Assembly (NCBI GenBank): GCA_027297085.1
Contig: JAPUIL010000519.1
Location: forward strand, 1 to 10,837
Direction: 5' to 3'
Source of the DNA: Verrucomicrobiota bacterium
GTDB taxonomy: Bacteria; Verrucomicrobiota; Verrucomicrobiia; Opitutales; UBA2995
Length of the DNA stretch: 10,837 nucleotides
Positions 1 through 7,883 of this stretch are shown piece after piece (position 1 is the first letter of the stretch; every line of letters starts with the position of its first letter). Both the position numbers and the translations under genes were made by a program. A model generated the notes under the pieces. That model made no database searches and was not told the DNA's origin. It saw only the letters and a list, made by a program, of their open reading frames with translations.

Positions 1-1
1 G

Positions 2-90
2 GGGGTCAAACCTTAAATCCCGCATTGGCATGCACCAGCCGTCGCCTTAGCAGGCTATGGTTAGGCACGGCGATTGCAAGGAATGACCCC
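2..90. repeat. Imperfect palindromic element (REP/MITE-like)
   Basis: The ends form an imperfect inverted repeat: GGGGTCAAACCTT at 2-14 against AAGGAATGACCCC at 78-90, with 11 of 13 positions pairing. Inside, AATC (16-19) pairs with GATT (72-75), TGG (26-28) with CCA (35-37), GCCGT (38-42) with ACGGC (67-71), and GCCT (44-47) with AGGC (52-55) around a TAGC loop. A single strand would fold into a branched, cloverleaf-like shape. GGGGTCA/TGACCCC ends next to a TTGCAA motif recall, from memory, sequences beside REP-associated Y1 (IS200-like) transposases in environmental bacteria; no transposase is seen here. The + strand is also open in frame 1 from 1 to a TGA at 133-135, so the start could instead be the end of an unseen gene. 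Only one copy is visible. Confidence 0.5.
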
Positions 91-158
91 GAAGCCGGTC
101 TTGCTTCGATATTTGACAAAAAACCGCTTAAGTGAGTGCCATTCGGGTTACCACACAT

Positions 159-187
159 ATCTGGTTAGAGCCGCAGATTATTTTTTT
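159..187 (+). terminator. Weak hairpin plus T7 tract, possible terminator
   Basis: ATCTG (159-163) pairs with CAGAT (174-178) around a 10-nt loop, followed by TA and seven T residues (181-187). CCACA (151-155) and TGTGG (187-191) could add an outer stem. It lies after the TGA at 133-135 and before the sigma operon, so it could end upstream transcription. The stem is short and partly AU, so this is tentative. Confidence 0.25.
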
Positions 188-193
188 GTGGTT

Positions 194-224
194 TAGACAA
201 AATACGGGTACAGTGCCGTTTAAC
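194..224 (+). promoter_or_regulatory. Candidate promoter of the sigma operon
   Basis: TAGACA (194-199) matches TTGACA at 5 of 6 positions, and TTTAAC (219-224) matches TATAAT at 4 of 6. The 19-bp spacer is longer than ideal. A start near 231 would give a very short leader before the ATG at 240. No GGAAC-type ECF -35 box is obvious, so autoregulation by the encoded sigma factor cannot be read from the sequence. Confidence 0.2.
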
Positions 225-239
225 TGATAATCACGCTCA

Positions 240-743
240 ATGGCTGACAATTCCGCATCTTGGAAATATTATTTCGACCAATGGGGTCCTGCACTCCTGC
301 TTTTCGCGAGGCAACAGACAGGATACCTGGCGGATGCGGAAGATGTCGTTCAGGACGCGTTTATCAAGGTATGGAAAAAATATGACCAGAAAACCCCCAT
401 CACCAAGTCTCTGCTATTCACCGCTGTCCGGACAACGGCTATCGACCATGCCCGATCTCAAGGTCGGCGCCAAAAGCGGGAAAACCGAGTCTATGAAGAA
501 GCCGGTGGGAATACGACTCTGTTTCAGAGAACCCTGGAAACACAGGAACGGAATTCGATTCTGGAAGATGCAGTATGGAAACTCACCAAAAACCAACAGG
601 AAGTCCTGGTTCTCAAAATATGGGGTGAACTTACTTTCGACGAAATTGGCAAGTCTCTTGACATTTCAACCAATACAGCTGCTTCCCGCTACCGCTACGC
701 ATTGGAACACTTAAAGAAACAACTAACGCCATCACTCATATGA
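240..743 (+). CDS. ECF-type RNA polymerase sigma factor
   Basis: A 167-residue sigma-70 family protein with only regions 2 and 4, the size and layout of extracytoplasmic-function sigma factors. Region 2 (about 8-78) contains the helix with AEDVVQDAFIKVW (33-45), the classic core-binding and -10 recognition segment. Region 4 (about 107-161) has the LTFDEIGKSLDIS helix-turn-helix (131-143) followed by NTAASRYRYAL, which would read the -35 element. There is no C-terminal extension. The ATG at 240 has no clear Shine-Dalgarno sequence. The stop overlaps the next start as ATGA, implying translational coupling to the downstream membrane protein, a common arrangement of a sigma factor with its anti-sigma. 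Family assignment is firm; the ECF group and regulon cannot be told from the sequence. Confidence 0.9.
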   Translation: MADNSASWKYYFDQWGPALLLFARQQTGYLADAEDVVQDAFIKVWKKYDQKTPITKSLLFTAVRTTAIDHARSQGRRQKRENRVYEEAGGNTTLFQRTLETQERNSILEDAVWKLTKNQQEVLVLKIWGELTFDEIGKSLDISTNTAASRYRYALEHLKKQLTPSLI

Positions 744-1225
744 CATTTTCAAACGAAGAGCTGGAAAAAGAACTGGCGTCCCTGAAACCACAAGCGCCGT
801 CAGAGATACTGGAAGCCAAAATTGATACGGCACTTCGGGGTCCGGAGGAAAATTATCAGAACTTCCCTAATCGGTTCTGGCCCAACATTGTCTGGGCCGC
901 TGCAGCCAGCCTGGCCCTCGTCGCCGCTATTTTCTTTTTCGGACCAGGTACTGAAGACGAGTCTCTATCGATTAATCTGACTCAATATAATTCCACAGAA
1001 ACAATCTCCACTGAGTTCAATGGCTACGAACCCATTGAGGCCGAGCAACACTTAATCGAAGCACTGGATGAAGGCATAATCTTCAACTCAGACAACGAAC
1101 CCATGCGTAGACTGCGTTACCAATTTGTGGATACGGTAACGCTTGTCCACAAAACAGACGGAAGCGTATTCAGAATGGAAGTACCGAGAGAAGAAGTGCT
1201 CTACGTTCCACTTACCCTATTATAA
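740..1225 (+). CDS. One-pass membrane protein, candidate anti-sigma factor
   Basis: A 161-residue protein not assigned to a named family. Residues 1-47 are charged and probably cytoplasmic; the first part is helix-forming (NEELEKELASLKPQAPSEIL). Residues 48-68 form one hydrophobic segment rich in Ala, Leu and Phe. The remaining roughly 90 residues are acidic and would be periplasmic, ending in a beta-like stretch (QFVDTVTLVHKTDGSVFRMEVPREEVLYVP). The start overlaps the sigma gene stop by 4 bp. Position, size and topology fit an anti-sigma factor that holds the sigma factor at the membrane. The zinc-binding HxxxCxxC motif of many anti-sigma factors is absent, so the role rests on context. It could instead be an accessory envelope protein. 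Confidence 0.6.
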   Translation: MTFSNEELEKELASLKPQAPSEILEAKIDTALRGPEENYQNFPNRFWPNIVWAAAASLALVAAIFFFGPGTEDESLSINLTQYNSTETISTEFNGYEPIEAEQHLIEALDEGIIFNSDNEPMRRLRYQFVDTVTLVHKTDGSVFRMEVPREEVLYVPLTLL

Positions 1226-1246
1226 CCTTTCAACCCATCAATCGTC

Positions 1247-2206
1247 ATGAAATCTAAACTAAGTCTCATTACAGCATTCAGTTTAATCTTAAGCTCCCTG
1301 GTCGCACCACTCACAAACGCACAATCTAACGTGAAGGAAGTCACGGAAGAGGTCGAGATGGTAACCTTCCTTGGTGTTGAAACCAGCAGGGTTAGCAACG
1401 CATTGCGCAACCACATCGATATACCAGACGGTGTTGGCTTAACAATCGACCATGTCGCAGAGGGTTCAAGCGCCGAAAAAGCCGGTCTTCAACAGTATGA
1501 TATTCTTTTAAATCTGAACGACCAGATCATAATCAACCAGGAACAGTTAAGCACCTTGATCCAATCGAAAAAACCGGGAGACACGGTGAAAATCGAGGTC
1601 CTGCGAAAAGCCAAGAAACTCAATTTCAAAGTGAAGCTCGGTGAAAAAGAAGCGACCAAATACCATCGATTCCGGCACAATTTAAAAATGCCTTTCATGC
1701 CTCAGCATTCTATGCCAGCGAAAGGCCATTGGGATTTTAATTTCAACATGGAGGAATTTGGGAAGCGGATGGAGGAATTCGTTGAACATGCAGCCGAAAT
1801 GGGAAATAAAGCCCTACAGTATCTCCCGGAGATCATCATCGAACGCGAAGAGGAGGATGGCACCAAGCGGATCACGACTATAGGCAAGGGACAAAAGAGG
1901 GTTTCGATAGCACATGAAAACCTGATTGCCACCATGGAAACTAAAGACGGTAAAAAACATTATACTATTTCCGAAAAAGATGGCGAAAAGGTCGAAACAC
2001 TCTACGAAGGCGAGGAACTAACCGAGGACGAAATCGCAAAATTTCCTGACAATGTTCAGGCCATCATCAAACGATTGCAGGACATGAAGACCTTCGGCTG
2101 GGAGTCCATGGGCAACATAAACAGCAAAAATATTCGAGTCATCATCAATACCGGCAAAGAAGAAGCCAGGGCACCTGAACCGCCCACCAGCGAAGACGAC
2201 GCCTGA
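1247..2206 (+). CDS. Secreted PDZ-domain protein
   Basis: A 319-residue protein with a clear signal peptide (1-25: KSK, then a hydrophobic stretch, ending LTNA before QS). A PDZ domain spans about 41-131: GVGLTIDHVAEGSSAEKAGL is the typical carboxylate-loop and beta-strand region, followed by YDILLNLNDQIIINQEQL and a GDTVKIEVLRKAKKLNFKVKL ending. Residues 140-190 are rich in His, Met and Phe. Residues 195-260 look like repeated short beta strands (TKDGKKHYTISEKDGEKVETLYEGE), then TEDEIAKFPDNVQAII. The tail is acidic and Pro-rich. No trypsin-like or metalloprotease motif is present, so it is not a DegS- or RseP-type protease by itself. It follows the membrane protein by 21 bp in the same operon. 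A binding or sensing role at the envelope is inferred. Confidence 0.8.
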   Translation: MKSKLSLITAFSLILSSLVAPLTNAQSNVKEVTEEVEMVTFLGVETSRVSNALRNHIDIPDGVGLTIDHVAEGSSAEKAGLQQYDILLNLNDQIIINQEQLSTLIQSKKPGDTVKIEVLRKAKKLNFKVKLGEKEATKYHRFRHNLKMPFMPQHSMPAKGHWDFNFNMEEFGKRMEEFVEHAAEMGNKALQYLPEIIIEREEEDGTKRITTIGKGQKRVSIAHENLIATMETKDGKKHYTISEKDGEKVETLYEGEELTEDEIAKFPDNVQAIIKRLQDMKTFGWESMGNINSKNIRVIINTGKEEARAPEPPTSEDDA

Positions 2207-2229
2207 GAAAAACTTTCTACGAGGATTAA

Positions 2230-2261
2230 TACCATTTTATCATTCTAAATCTAAAGTGGTA
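2230..2261. terminator. AU-rich hairpin between convergent operons
   Basis: TACCATTTTA (2230-2239) pairs with TAAAGTGGTA (2252-2261) through 10 bp with one G-U wobble and a 12-nt loop. It sits between the PDZ gene (ends 2206) and ribF (ends 2339), which converge, so it could slow transcription from both sides. It lacks a GC-rich stem and a T tract, so it is not a standard intrinsic terminator. The rest of 2207-2338 shows no gene. A TATAAT hexamer at 2260-2265 has no convincing -35 partner. Confidence 0.3.
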
Positions 2262-2338
2262 TAATACCTTAAGCGTTGAAATCACTCTTTAGCCCGGATG
2301 GCTCTCCTATGCTGACCGGACTTTTTCTTGTAGGACAA

Positions 2339-3289
2339 TCAGGACCAGAATTTGCGAGCCTCTTCCACGTCCAATCCGATCTGATTCCTCAACGCTTCCA
2401 AGTCTTCGAATTTCTGCTCAGGACGAAGGAAATGAAACCATCGGACTTTCAAACGATCGCCGACTCCGAAGGGACAATCCGCCAACACATGGACTTCAAG
2501 CACCAGATCATCCGATCGCTCCACCGTCGGCCGGACACCAAAGTTTGCGACTCCTTTCACCGAGATGGTTTCGCCCTCTTTGATCCCTTCTACCTCCACG
2601 CAGTAGACACCCAAGGGTGGTTTTAATTCAAGAGACCAGGGAAGATTGAGCGTGGGAAATCCTACCTTCGAACCGAGTTGCTTACCTGCGACCACCCTCC
2701 CGATGGAAAAGTAAACTTCGCCCAATAACGCATTGGCGAGTTCCATTTCACCTGCGGTAAGGTGTTTTCGGATACGGGTACTACTAATCGGTTCGCCATC
2801 ATAAAATACGCGTTCGACATTTATTACGTGTACACCGGCATCCAACCCAAGCCGCACGAGCATTGGTATATCTCCCACCCGACGCTTACCAAAACGCCAA
2901 TTGGAACCCACGTGGATTGAACTCAAATTCGGCAAACAACGCTTTAAATAATCCACTAAATCTTCCGCTTCAATAGCAGCGAAGGCTGCATCAAACGGTT
3001 GCTGAATAATATATTCGATATTGTGAGCCTGCAACAACTCAGCTTTTATCCCGGGTGACATTATCATCTCTACCGGATCTTCTGGACGAAACAACCGGCT
3101 AGGATGTGGCCAAAAAGTAAGCACTCCGCACACACCATTAGAAGCATGCGCCGATTGAACCGCCGTTTCTATAACGGCCTGATGGCCCAGGTGAACGCCA
3201 TCGAACATACCAACCGCAAGATGCAGAGGCTTGTCGGGAAAACCGACAGCCTTAAGGCTTTCAAACTGGATGGTGGTTTCTGCTGCCAC
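2339..3289 (-). CDS. ribF: Bifunctional riboflavin kinase / FAD synthetase
   Basis: Phosphorylates riboflavin to FMN and adenylylates FMN to FAD in the cytoplasm. At 316 residues it has normal RibF length (E. coli 313). The N-terminal nucleotidyltransferase domain carries GMFDGVHLGHQ (27-37), the HxGH-type site, with Met where Asn is more usual; GSNWRFGKRRVGD (128-140); and ISSTRIR (168-174). The C-terminal flavokinase domain has GKQLGSKVGFPTLNL (202-216), GVANFGVRPTV (246-256) and LEVHV with the expected catalytic Glu at 265. The usual DLYG segment is replaced by CPFGVG. The start is GTG at 3289: the frame is closed upstream soon after, and the next Met (28) lies inside the active-site motif. 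It is the last gene of the operon, 7 bp after truB, with no visible Shine-Dalgarno sequence. Confidence 0.95.
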   Translation of the reverse strand: MAAETTIQFESLKAVGFPDKPLHLAVGMFDGVHLGHQAVIETAVQSAHASNGVCGVLTFWPHPSRLFRPEDPVEMIMSPGIKAELLQAHNIEYIIQQPFDAAFAAIEAEDLVDYLKRCLPNLSSIHVGSNWRFGKRRVGDIPMLVRLGLDAGVHVINVERVFYDGEPISSTRIRKHLTAGEMELANALLGEVYFSIGRVVAGKQLGSKVGFPTLNLPWSLELKPPLGVYCVEVEGIKEGETISVKGVANFGVRPTVERSDDLVLEVHVLADCPFGVGDRLKVRWFHFLRPEQKFEDLEALRNQIGLDVEEARKFWS

Positions 3290-3296
3290 AACGTTA

Positions 3297-4025
3297 TTAA
3301 TCCGCGTCTGGTGTAAGTGCGCGGTACCCGGGTATCAGGTATTTACTGATTTCGGAAAGTGGTTGCTCTTCAAATTCTTTAAGCTCAACCGCGTCTTTTA
3401 TATTTAAATTATTCGATGCCGTTCTACGCAACTGCGTTAGAATTCCACCACAACCCAAATTCTTACCAAGATCATGCACAAGGCTTCGAATGTAGGTTCC
3501 TTTGGTGCAATAGACGTAAAACTTGCCCGAGGGACGCTCCCAGGAATTTAAAGTGTATTTTGAAAGGCGAATGAAACGTGGTTCCCGGTGCACTTCCTTG
3601 CCCTTTCGGGCGTGTTTGTAGAGCGGCACGCCATTCACCTTGACAGCGGAAAACATGGGAGGCGTTTGATATTGGTCACCAATAAAGATGTTCATCTGCT
3701 CGACGATCAATTCCTCTGTTATGGATTCCGGAACCTCGTGGATCTCCAGGATTTCTCCATCAATGTCGTGTGAGTCTGATACCTTTCCGAGCTCGAACGT
3801 TCCTTCATACTCCTTGTCCAGACTCATGAGACGGGACGAAAGTTTCGTAGCTTTGCCGACCAGAATAATGAGCAAGCCTGTAGCCAGTGGATCCAGGGTG
3901 CCTGCATGCCCCACGCGTTTCATTTTCAATTTGCGCCGTACCCGGTCAACCACGTCATGGGACGTGATGCCGGTTGGCTTATCAATCAACAAGACACCTT
4001 CAAAATCATTTTGTAACTGGGCCAT
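3297..4025 (-). CDS. truB: tRNA pseudouridine(55) synthase
   Basis: Converts U55 in the T loop of tRNAs to pseudouridine. The 242-residue protein opens with [17 protein letters not shown] (10-26). It has the catalytic motif [12 protein letters not shown] (39-50) with Asp45 as nucleophile, then KEYEG (71-75), [21 protein letters not shown] (120-140) and GTYIRSL (176-182). E. coli TruB is about 70 residues longer; here little more than 30 residues follow the catalytic core region, so the C-terminal PUA-like domain is missing or minimal. The ATG at 4025 lies 13 bp after the nrnA-like gene, with at most a weak TAGG before it. Its place beside rbfA and ribF is the conserved bacterial arrangement. 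Confidence 0.95.
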   Translation of the reverse strand: MAQLQNDFEGVLLIDKPTGITSHDVVDRVRRKLKMKRVGHAGTLDPLATGLLIILVGKATKLSSRLMSLDKEYEGTFELGKVSDSHDIDGEILEIHEVPESITEELIVEQMNIFIGDQYQTPPMFSAVKVNGVPLYKHARKGKEVHREPRFIRLSKYTLNSWERPSGKFYVYCTKGTYIRSLVHDLGKNLGCGGILTQLRRTASNNLNIKDAVELKEFEEQPLSEISKYLIPGYRALTPDAD

Positions 4026-4038
4026 AACCTACATAAAA

Positions 4039-5034
4039 TCAGGAAGCTGAACTTACATTCTCCAATTGCACTTCGATCGCTTTGAGCAATAAAGGAAGAA
4101 ACTCTTCGATGGTCGAATCGAAATTCAACCCTGCCGCAGCGGCGTGACCTCCGCCGTTGAACTGCTTGGCAATGGTATCGACCCGGTACTTCTGCTCCTT
4201 AGCTCGCAGACTACCCTTAATCTTACCAGCGTTTTCTTCAACTAGTACTCCGATATCCACCCCGTCGATACTGCGGGCATAATCTACCAGACCTTCAGAG
4301 TCTTCGGTCCTGGCACCCACTTGCTCGTAGATACCGTCCGTTAACAATCCAACGCAAACTCGGCCGTCGAAATGAAGAGTGAATGATTTTAAGAAACTTT
4401 GCAGCAACTCCAATTTGGCAAAACTCTCCCGCTCATAGAGCTCCAAATTCACGCGATTGAGATCAACTCCACATTCAATCAATATGCCCGCCAAATCAAA
4501 GGTATGCTTGGTAGTGGAAGGAAAACGAAACTGACCCGTATCAGTGGCAATACCTACGTAAAGAGCATTGGCCGTATCGCTATCGATCTCATACCCGCAA
4601 TCCAGAAAGTATCCGGCAAGAATCTCACCCGTAGCCGAAGAAGTGCCTTCGATCAAATTCGTTTCGCCATACAAGGTATTCGAAATATGATGATCGATAT
4701 TGCCTAAGGGCTTGGGTATCCGGCTTGCAACATCGGCTCCGGACCGTTTGTCGTCGGCACAATCCACGGCTACAACCTCCCAACCTGAAAAGTCGAAGTC
4801 TGCCCCCAAATGGAAAGGTGTATTTTCCACTAAAAATTTCAAAGTGGCTGGAACATCGTCCTGATTAACACACACAGACTCAATGCTTAAAGACCGCAGA
4901 ACCCTGCAAAGAGCTACCTGCGAACCTATGCAATCGCCGTCGGGTCGAACATGACCGATAACGGCCACTTTCTTTCCTGCCAGAGATTCAACAAGCGATT
5001 TAAACTCAGGAGCGGTTTTTGGATAGTAAGGCAT
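4039..5034 (-). CDS. nrnA: DHH-family phosphoesterase (NrnA/pAp phosphatase-like)
   Basis: Probably degrades 2-5 nt RNA fragments (nanoRNase) and/or 3'-phosphoadenosine 5'-phosphate, using two metal ions. The 331 residues contain the DHH motifs in order: [12 protein letters not shown] (27-38; His28, Asp32, Asp34), VAVDCAD (88-94; Asp91), NIDHHISN (112-119) and ATDTGQFRF (163-171; Asp165). The C-terminal DHHA1 domain ends with GGGHAAAAG (294-302), which binds substrate. The size fits NrnA rather than the larger RecJ. The ATG overlaps the rbfA stop by one base (TGATG), so translation is likely coupled. The rbfA-DHH-truB order is found in many bacteria, including Firmicutes and Bacteroidetes relatives. 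Exact substrate preference cannot be read from sequence; the symbol is by similarity. Confidence 0.88.
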   Translation of the reverse strand: MPYYPKTAPEFKSLVESLAGKKVAVIGHVRPDGDCIGSQVALCRVLRSLSIESVCVNQDDVPATLKFLVENTPFHLGADFDFSGWEVVAVDCADDKRSGADVASRIPKPLGNIDHHISNTLYGETNLIEGTSSATGEILAGYFLDCGYEIDSDTANALYVGIATDTGQFRFPSTTKHTFDLAGILIECGVDLNRVNLELYERESFAKLELLQSFLKSFTLHFDGRVCVGLLTDGIYEQVGARTEDSEGLVDYARSIDGVDIGVLVEENAGKIKGSLRAKEQKYRVDTIAKQFNGGGHAAAAGLNFDSTIEEFLPLLLKAIEVQLENVSSAS

Positions 5035-5396
5035 CAGTCTAAAATTTCGGGAGGTAATTCTTCTTGGGCAACTTCATCGATCAGATCAACCATCTCAACG
5101 CCGCGTTTAATGGATGGATCATAGAAAAACTTCAGAAAAGGAAGATACTTTAGCACAATCCGTTTACCCAACTGGAAACGAATATTATGTGCATTTTTCC
5201 GAAAAAATTTCTCGGCCTTCTTTTTTTCATCCTCTCCACCTATGACTGAGTAGTAGACGCGCCCGTTTCGAAGATCGGGAGATATCGAGACATCGGTAAT
5301 GGTTATATAAACCGTCTCGCCCTGGAATCGAGTGTGGAGCAAATGGCTGACTTCCTGTTGGACCAGGACATTAACACGTAGATTTCTCTGGCCCAT
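5034..5396 (-). CDS. rbfA: 30S ribosome-binding factor A
   Basis: RbfA binds immature 30S subunits and helps 16S rRNA 5'-end maturation, notably in the cold. The 120-residue protein is one KH-type domain: GQRNLRVNVLVQQEVSHLL (2-20) is the standard N-terminal helix, DVSISPDLRNGRVYYSVIG (35-53) the central strands, and GKRIVLKYLPFLKFFYDPSIKRG (77-99) the conserved C-terminal half. The reading frame continues to a TTG at 5405, but the ATG at 5396 is preferred because MGQRNLRVN matches the usual start of the family. Neither site has a Shine-Dalgarno sequence. It sits 42 bp after infB and overlaps the DHH gene by one base. Confidence 0.93.
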   Translation of the reverse strand: MGQRNLRVNVLVQQEVSHLLHTRFQGETVYITITDVSISPDLRNGRVYYSVIGGEDEKKKAEKFFRKNAHNIRFQLGKRIVLKYLPFLKFFYDPSIKRGVEMVDLIDEVAQEELPPEILD

Positions 5397-5438
5397 GATC
5401 GGCAATCGTTAGTTGTATCCGAGTATTCGCTACACGCT

Positions 5439-7832
5439 CTACAGAGAGGCCCGTTTCTTCTCGATTTCGTAGCACTCAATGACGTCGCCTTCCTGAAAGG
5501 ATCCAAAGTCAGTCAATTGAACACCGCACTCATAACCTGTGCGCACTTCGGTAACATCGTCCTTGAAACGCTTAAGCATGGATACCTTGCTGTCGAAAAT
5601 CGATTCACCGTTGCGAAGAACCCGCGCTTTGGCGTCACGGGCAATACGTCCATCGGACACAAAACACCCCGCAACCATCGTGCGACCTACTGGGAAGAGC
5701 TGGCGAACCTCTGCTGTACCCATCTTCTTTTCAACCAATTCTGGATCGAGCTTGTCAGCCATCACCTCCATCACCTGATCCACCATTTCGTAAATGATAT
5801 TGAATTGCATGATTTTAACGCCCGCGTGTTTGGCGATAGGAGCCACACCACTTTCAAGTCGCACATTGAATCCGATAACTGTGGCATCCGACGTACTGGC
5901 AAGATCCACGTCCTGCTTAGTGATGCCACCAACTTCGGCGGAAATCACTTCCAGATCCACCTTGGGACTTTCAATCGCTTCAAGAATATCCACCACCGCT
6001 TCCACAGAGCCGTAAACATCGCATTTAACAACGACTTTCAGAACCTTCTTCCGTGTCTGTTCAATCGCTTCAAACAAAGTTTCGATCGTGGCAGGTTTGA
6101 CCTCTTCATCCTCGACCACATTGCTTTCGCGCTGATGCTCGATGCGGCGTTCTTCGGCCATACGTTTGGCGGCCTTTTCGTTTTTCACCACTTCAAATTC
6201 TGAACCACTGTCAGGAGTGTCTGACCAGCCGACTATGCGAACCGGGGTGGAAGGTGTGGCCTGTTTCACAGTTTGGCCGTTCTCGTCTATCATGGCTCGC
6301 ACTTTGGCGTAGCTTGTCCCGCAAATGACCGCATCGCCAACTTTTAGAGTACCCTTCTGAACGATGACCGTGGCAGTGGGGCCACGACCCACTTCCATTT
6401 GCGATTCAATCACGGTACCTGCGGCTGCACCCTTGGGGCTGGCCTTCAATTCCATGACCTCGGCCTGCAGATTGATCATCTCGAGAAGCTCCTCTACATT
6501 CTCACCTTTCAGGGCAGACAGGGCTACTGCAATGGTTTCACCGCCCCAGTCTTCCGGCGTAATATTACGCTCCTGCATCTGAGTTTTTACCCGGTCCAAA
6601 TTCGCGCCCTTGGAATCTATCTTGTTGATCGCCACAATAATGGGATCTCCTGATTGCTCGGCAAACTTCAGCGCTTCATCCGTCTGGGGCATAAAACCGT
6701 CGTCGGCGGCAACCACCAGAATGGCCAAGTCGGTTACATGGGCTCCCCGTTCGCGCATTTTAGAAAACGCGGCGTGACCCGGGGTATCGAGGAAAGTAAT
6801 TTTATTATCCCCATGCTCCACCTGATAGGCACCGATGTGCTGGGTAATTCCGCCGAATTCGCCAGCTACTACATCGGTTTTGCGAATGTAGTCGAGCAGC
6901 GTGGTTTTTCCATGGTCGACATGACCCAGAATACAGACAACCGGAGGTCTTGGCTCAAGAAACTGACTTTCATCGACTTTGACTTCCTCCTTCTTTGGAG
7001 CTGGTGGTTTTTCTTCACCGCGGTGTTTCACCTCGAGTAGAAAGCCATGTCTTTCGGCCAGTTTAACAGCTACTTCTTCGTCAATAAACTGATTCATGGA
7101 GGAGAATATCCCCATTTCCATGAGTTCAGATATGAGACGGAAAGGTTTCAGGCCGATGAGCAATGCAAACTCCTTAACCACGATAGGTGGTTTCACAGTC
7201 ACCATTTTCACATCTCCATCAGCTGGAACCTCAGAACTTTCGGACTGATCGGTAACGGCAACTGGAACAGGCGGAGGAGCACTAATGCCAGGTGTGGCGG
7301 GAGCTCGGCCAGCAAGTGGAGGCGGTGCGCCAGGCGCATTGGAAATAGGAGTGCTCGGACTCACTGGAGCGGGAGCAGCAGGAACTGACGGCGGTTTGGG
7401 CGCATTTCCGGTAGGCAAAGTCGGCGGCACAGCTGGCGCAGCTTTTACCAGGGGCGGAGGCGGAGGGGGAGCAGCTGGGGCAGGCGTAGCGGCAGATTTC
7501 CGCTTCTCCTCTTCTTCGAGACGCTTCTCCTCTTTTTCCCTGTCTATATCCGCTTTTGACCGAACGAATGCACTGAGGGGAGGTGGGGCCGGATGCGTTG
7601 GGGCCTCCTTCGGTTCTTCGACGGGAGCGGGAGCCTCTGGCTCAGGAGCACTTGCCTCTTCAGCGACAGGTTCCTTGTCCTTGGTTAGTTCCTCAATCAA
7701 GGATTCTGCAGAAATCGGGTCAATACCACTCGACGCGGTAGATACTGCATATCCCCGTTCCTTGAGTAGCTCGACGATTTCCTTGCTGGCAATCCCGGTC
7801 TGTTTCGAAATTTCGTGAATTCTGACACTCAT
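5439..7832 (-). CDS. infB: Translation initiation factor IF-2
   Basis: GTPase that places initiator fMet-tRNA on the 30S subunit and promotes subunit joining. At 797 residues it is a long-form IF2. An IF2_N module fills 1-50 (VRIHEISKQTGIASKEIVELL). A Pro/Ala/Glu-rich disordered linker runs to about 210, including six consecutive prolines (122-127) and a charged coiled stretch near 95-113. A second IF2_N module lies at about 215-270. The G domain has G1 GHVDHGKTT (303-311), G2 GGIT (327-330), G3 DTPGH (349-353), G4 NKID (403-406) and G5 SAL (439-441), followed by domains II-IV ending in the fMet-tRNA-binding barrel (VFPVGRT-like LFPVGRTMVAGC). The ATG at 7832 is preceded by GGCGGAAC, a weak ribosome site. 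It follows nusA by 51 bp. Confidence 0.97.
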   Translation of the reverse strand: MSVRIHEISKQTGIASKEIVELLKERGYAVSTASSGIDPISAESLIEELTKDKEPVAEEASAPEPEAPAPVEEPKEAPTHPAPPPLSAFVRSKADIDREKEEKRLEEEEKRKSAATPAPAAPPPPPPLVKAAPAVPPTLPTGNAPKPPSVPAAPAPVSPSTPISNAPGAPPPLAGRAPATPGISAPPPVPVAVTDQSESSEVPADGDVKMVTVKPPIVVKEFALLIGLKPFRLISELMEMGIFSSMNQFIDEEVAVKLAERHGFLLEVKHRGEEKPPAPKKEEVKVDESQFLEPRPPVVCILGHVDHGKTTLLDYIRKTDVVAGEFGGITQHIGAYQVEHGDNKITFLDTPGHAAFSKMRERGAHVTDLAILVVAADDGFMPQTDEALKFAEQSGDPIIVAINKIDSKGANLDRVKTQMQERNITPEDWGGETIAVALSALKGENVEELLEMINLQAEVMELKASPKGAAAGTVIESQMEVGRGPTATVIVQKGTLKVGDAVICGTSYAKVRAMIDENGQTVKQATPSTPVRIVGWSDTPDSGSEFEVVKNEKAAKRMAEERRIEHQRESNVVEDEEVKPATIETLFEAIEQTRKKVLKVVVKCDVYGSVEAVVDILEAIESPKVDLEVISAEVGGITKQDVDLASTSDATVIGFNVRLESGVAPIAKHAGVKIMQFNIIYEMVDQVMEVMADKLDPELVEKKMGTAEVRQLFPVGRTMVAGCFVSDGRIARDAKARVLRNGESIFDSKVSMLKRFKDDVTEVRTGYECGVQLTDFGSFQEGDVIECYEIEKKRASL

Positions 7833-7883
7833 ATGTTCGTTCCGCCAAATTGCTGGCAGTAGGGTTTGGACCTATATGACTTT

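Noticed and set aside
113..118. TTGACA as -35 of the sigma operon
   Set aside because: No acceptable -10 lies 16-18 bp downstream (GTGCCA occupies the place), and it sits about 120 bp from the gene.
1..135. Open frame on the + strand ending at TGA 133-135, possibly the end of an upstream protein
   Set aside because: No start is visible, the 44 residues match no family I know, and the stretch coincides with a strong palindrome. It may be chance; the bases upstream of the window would decide.
2276..2626. TTG-started + strand frame after the PDZ gene
   Set aside because: It mostly overlaps ribF in antisense, has no family resemblance, and the TATAAT at 2260-2265 lacks a -35 partner.
5517..6203. 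228-codon + strand frame rich in His and Phe
   Set aside because: It lies fully opposite the conserved IF-2 C-terminal domains and has biased composition typical of an antisense shadow.
7285..7818. Long Gly/Ala/Ser-rich frame on the + strand
   Set aside because: It is the antisense of the Pro/Ala-rich IF-2 linker; codons such as GGC/GGG opposite proline keep the frame open.
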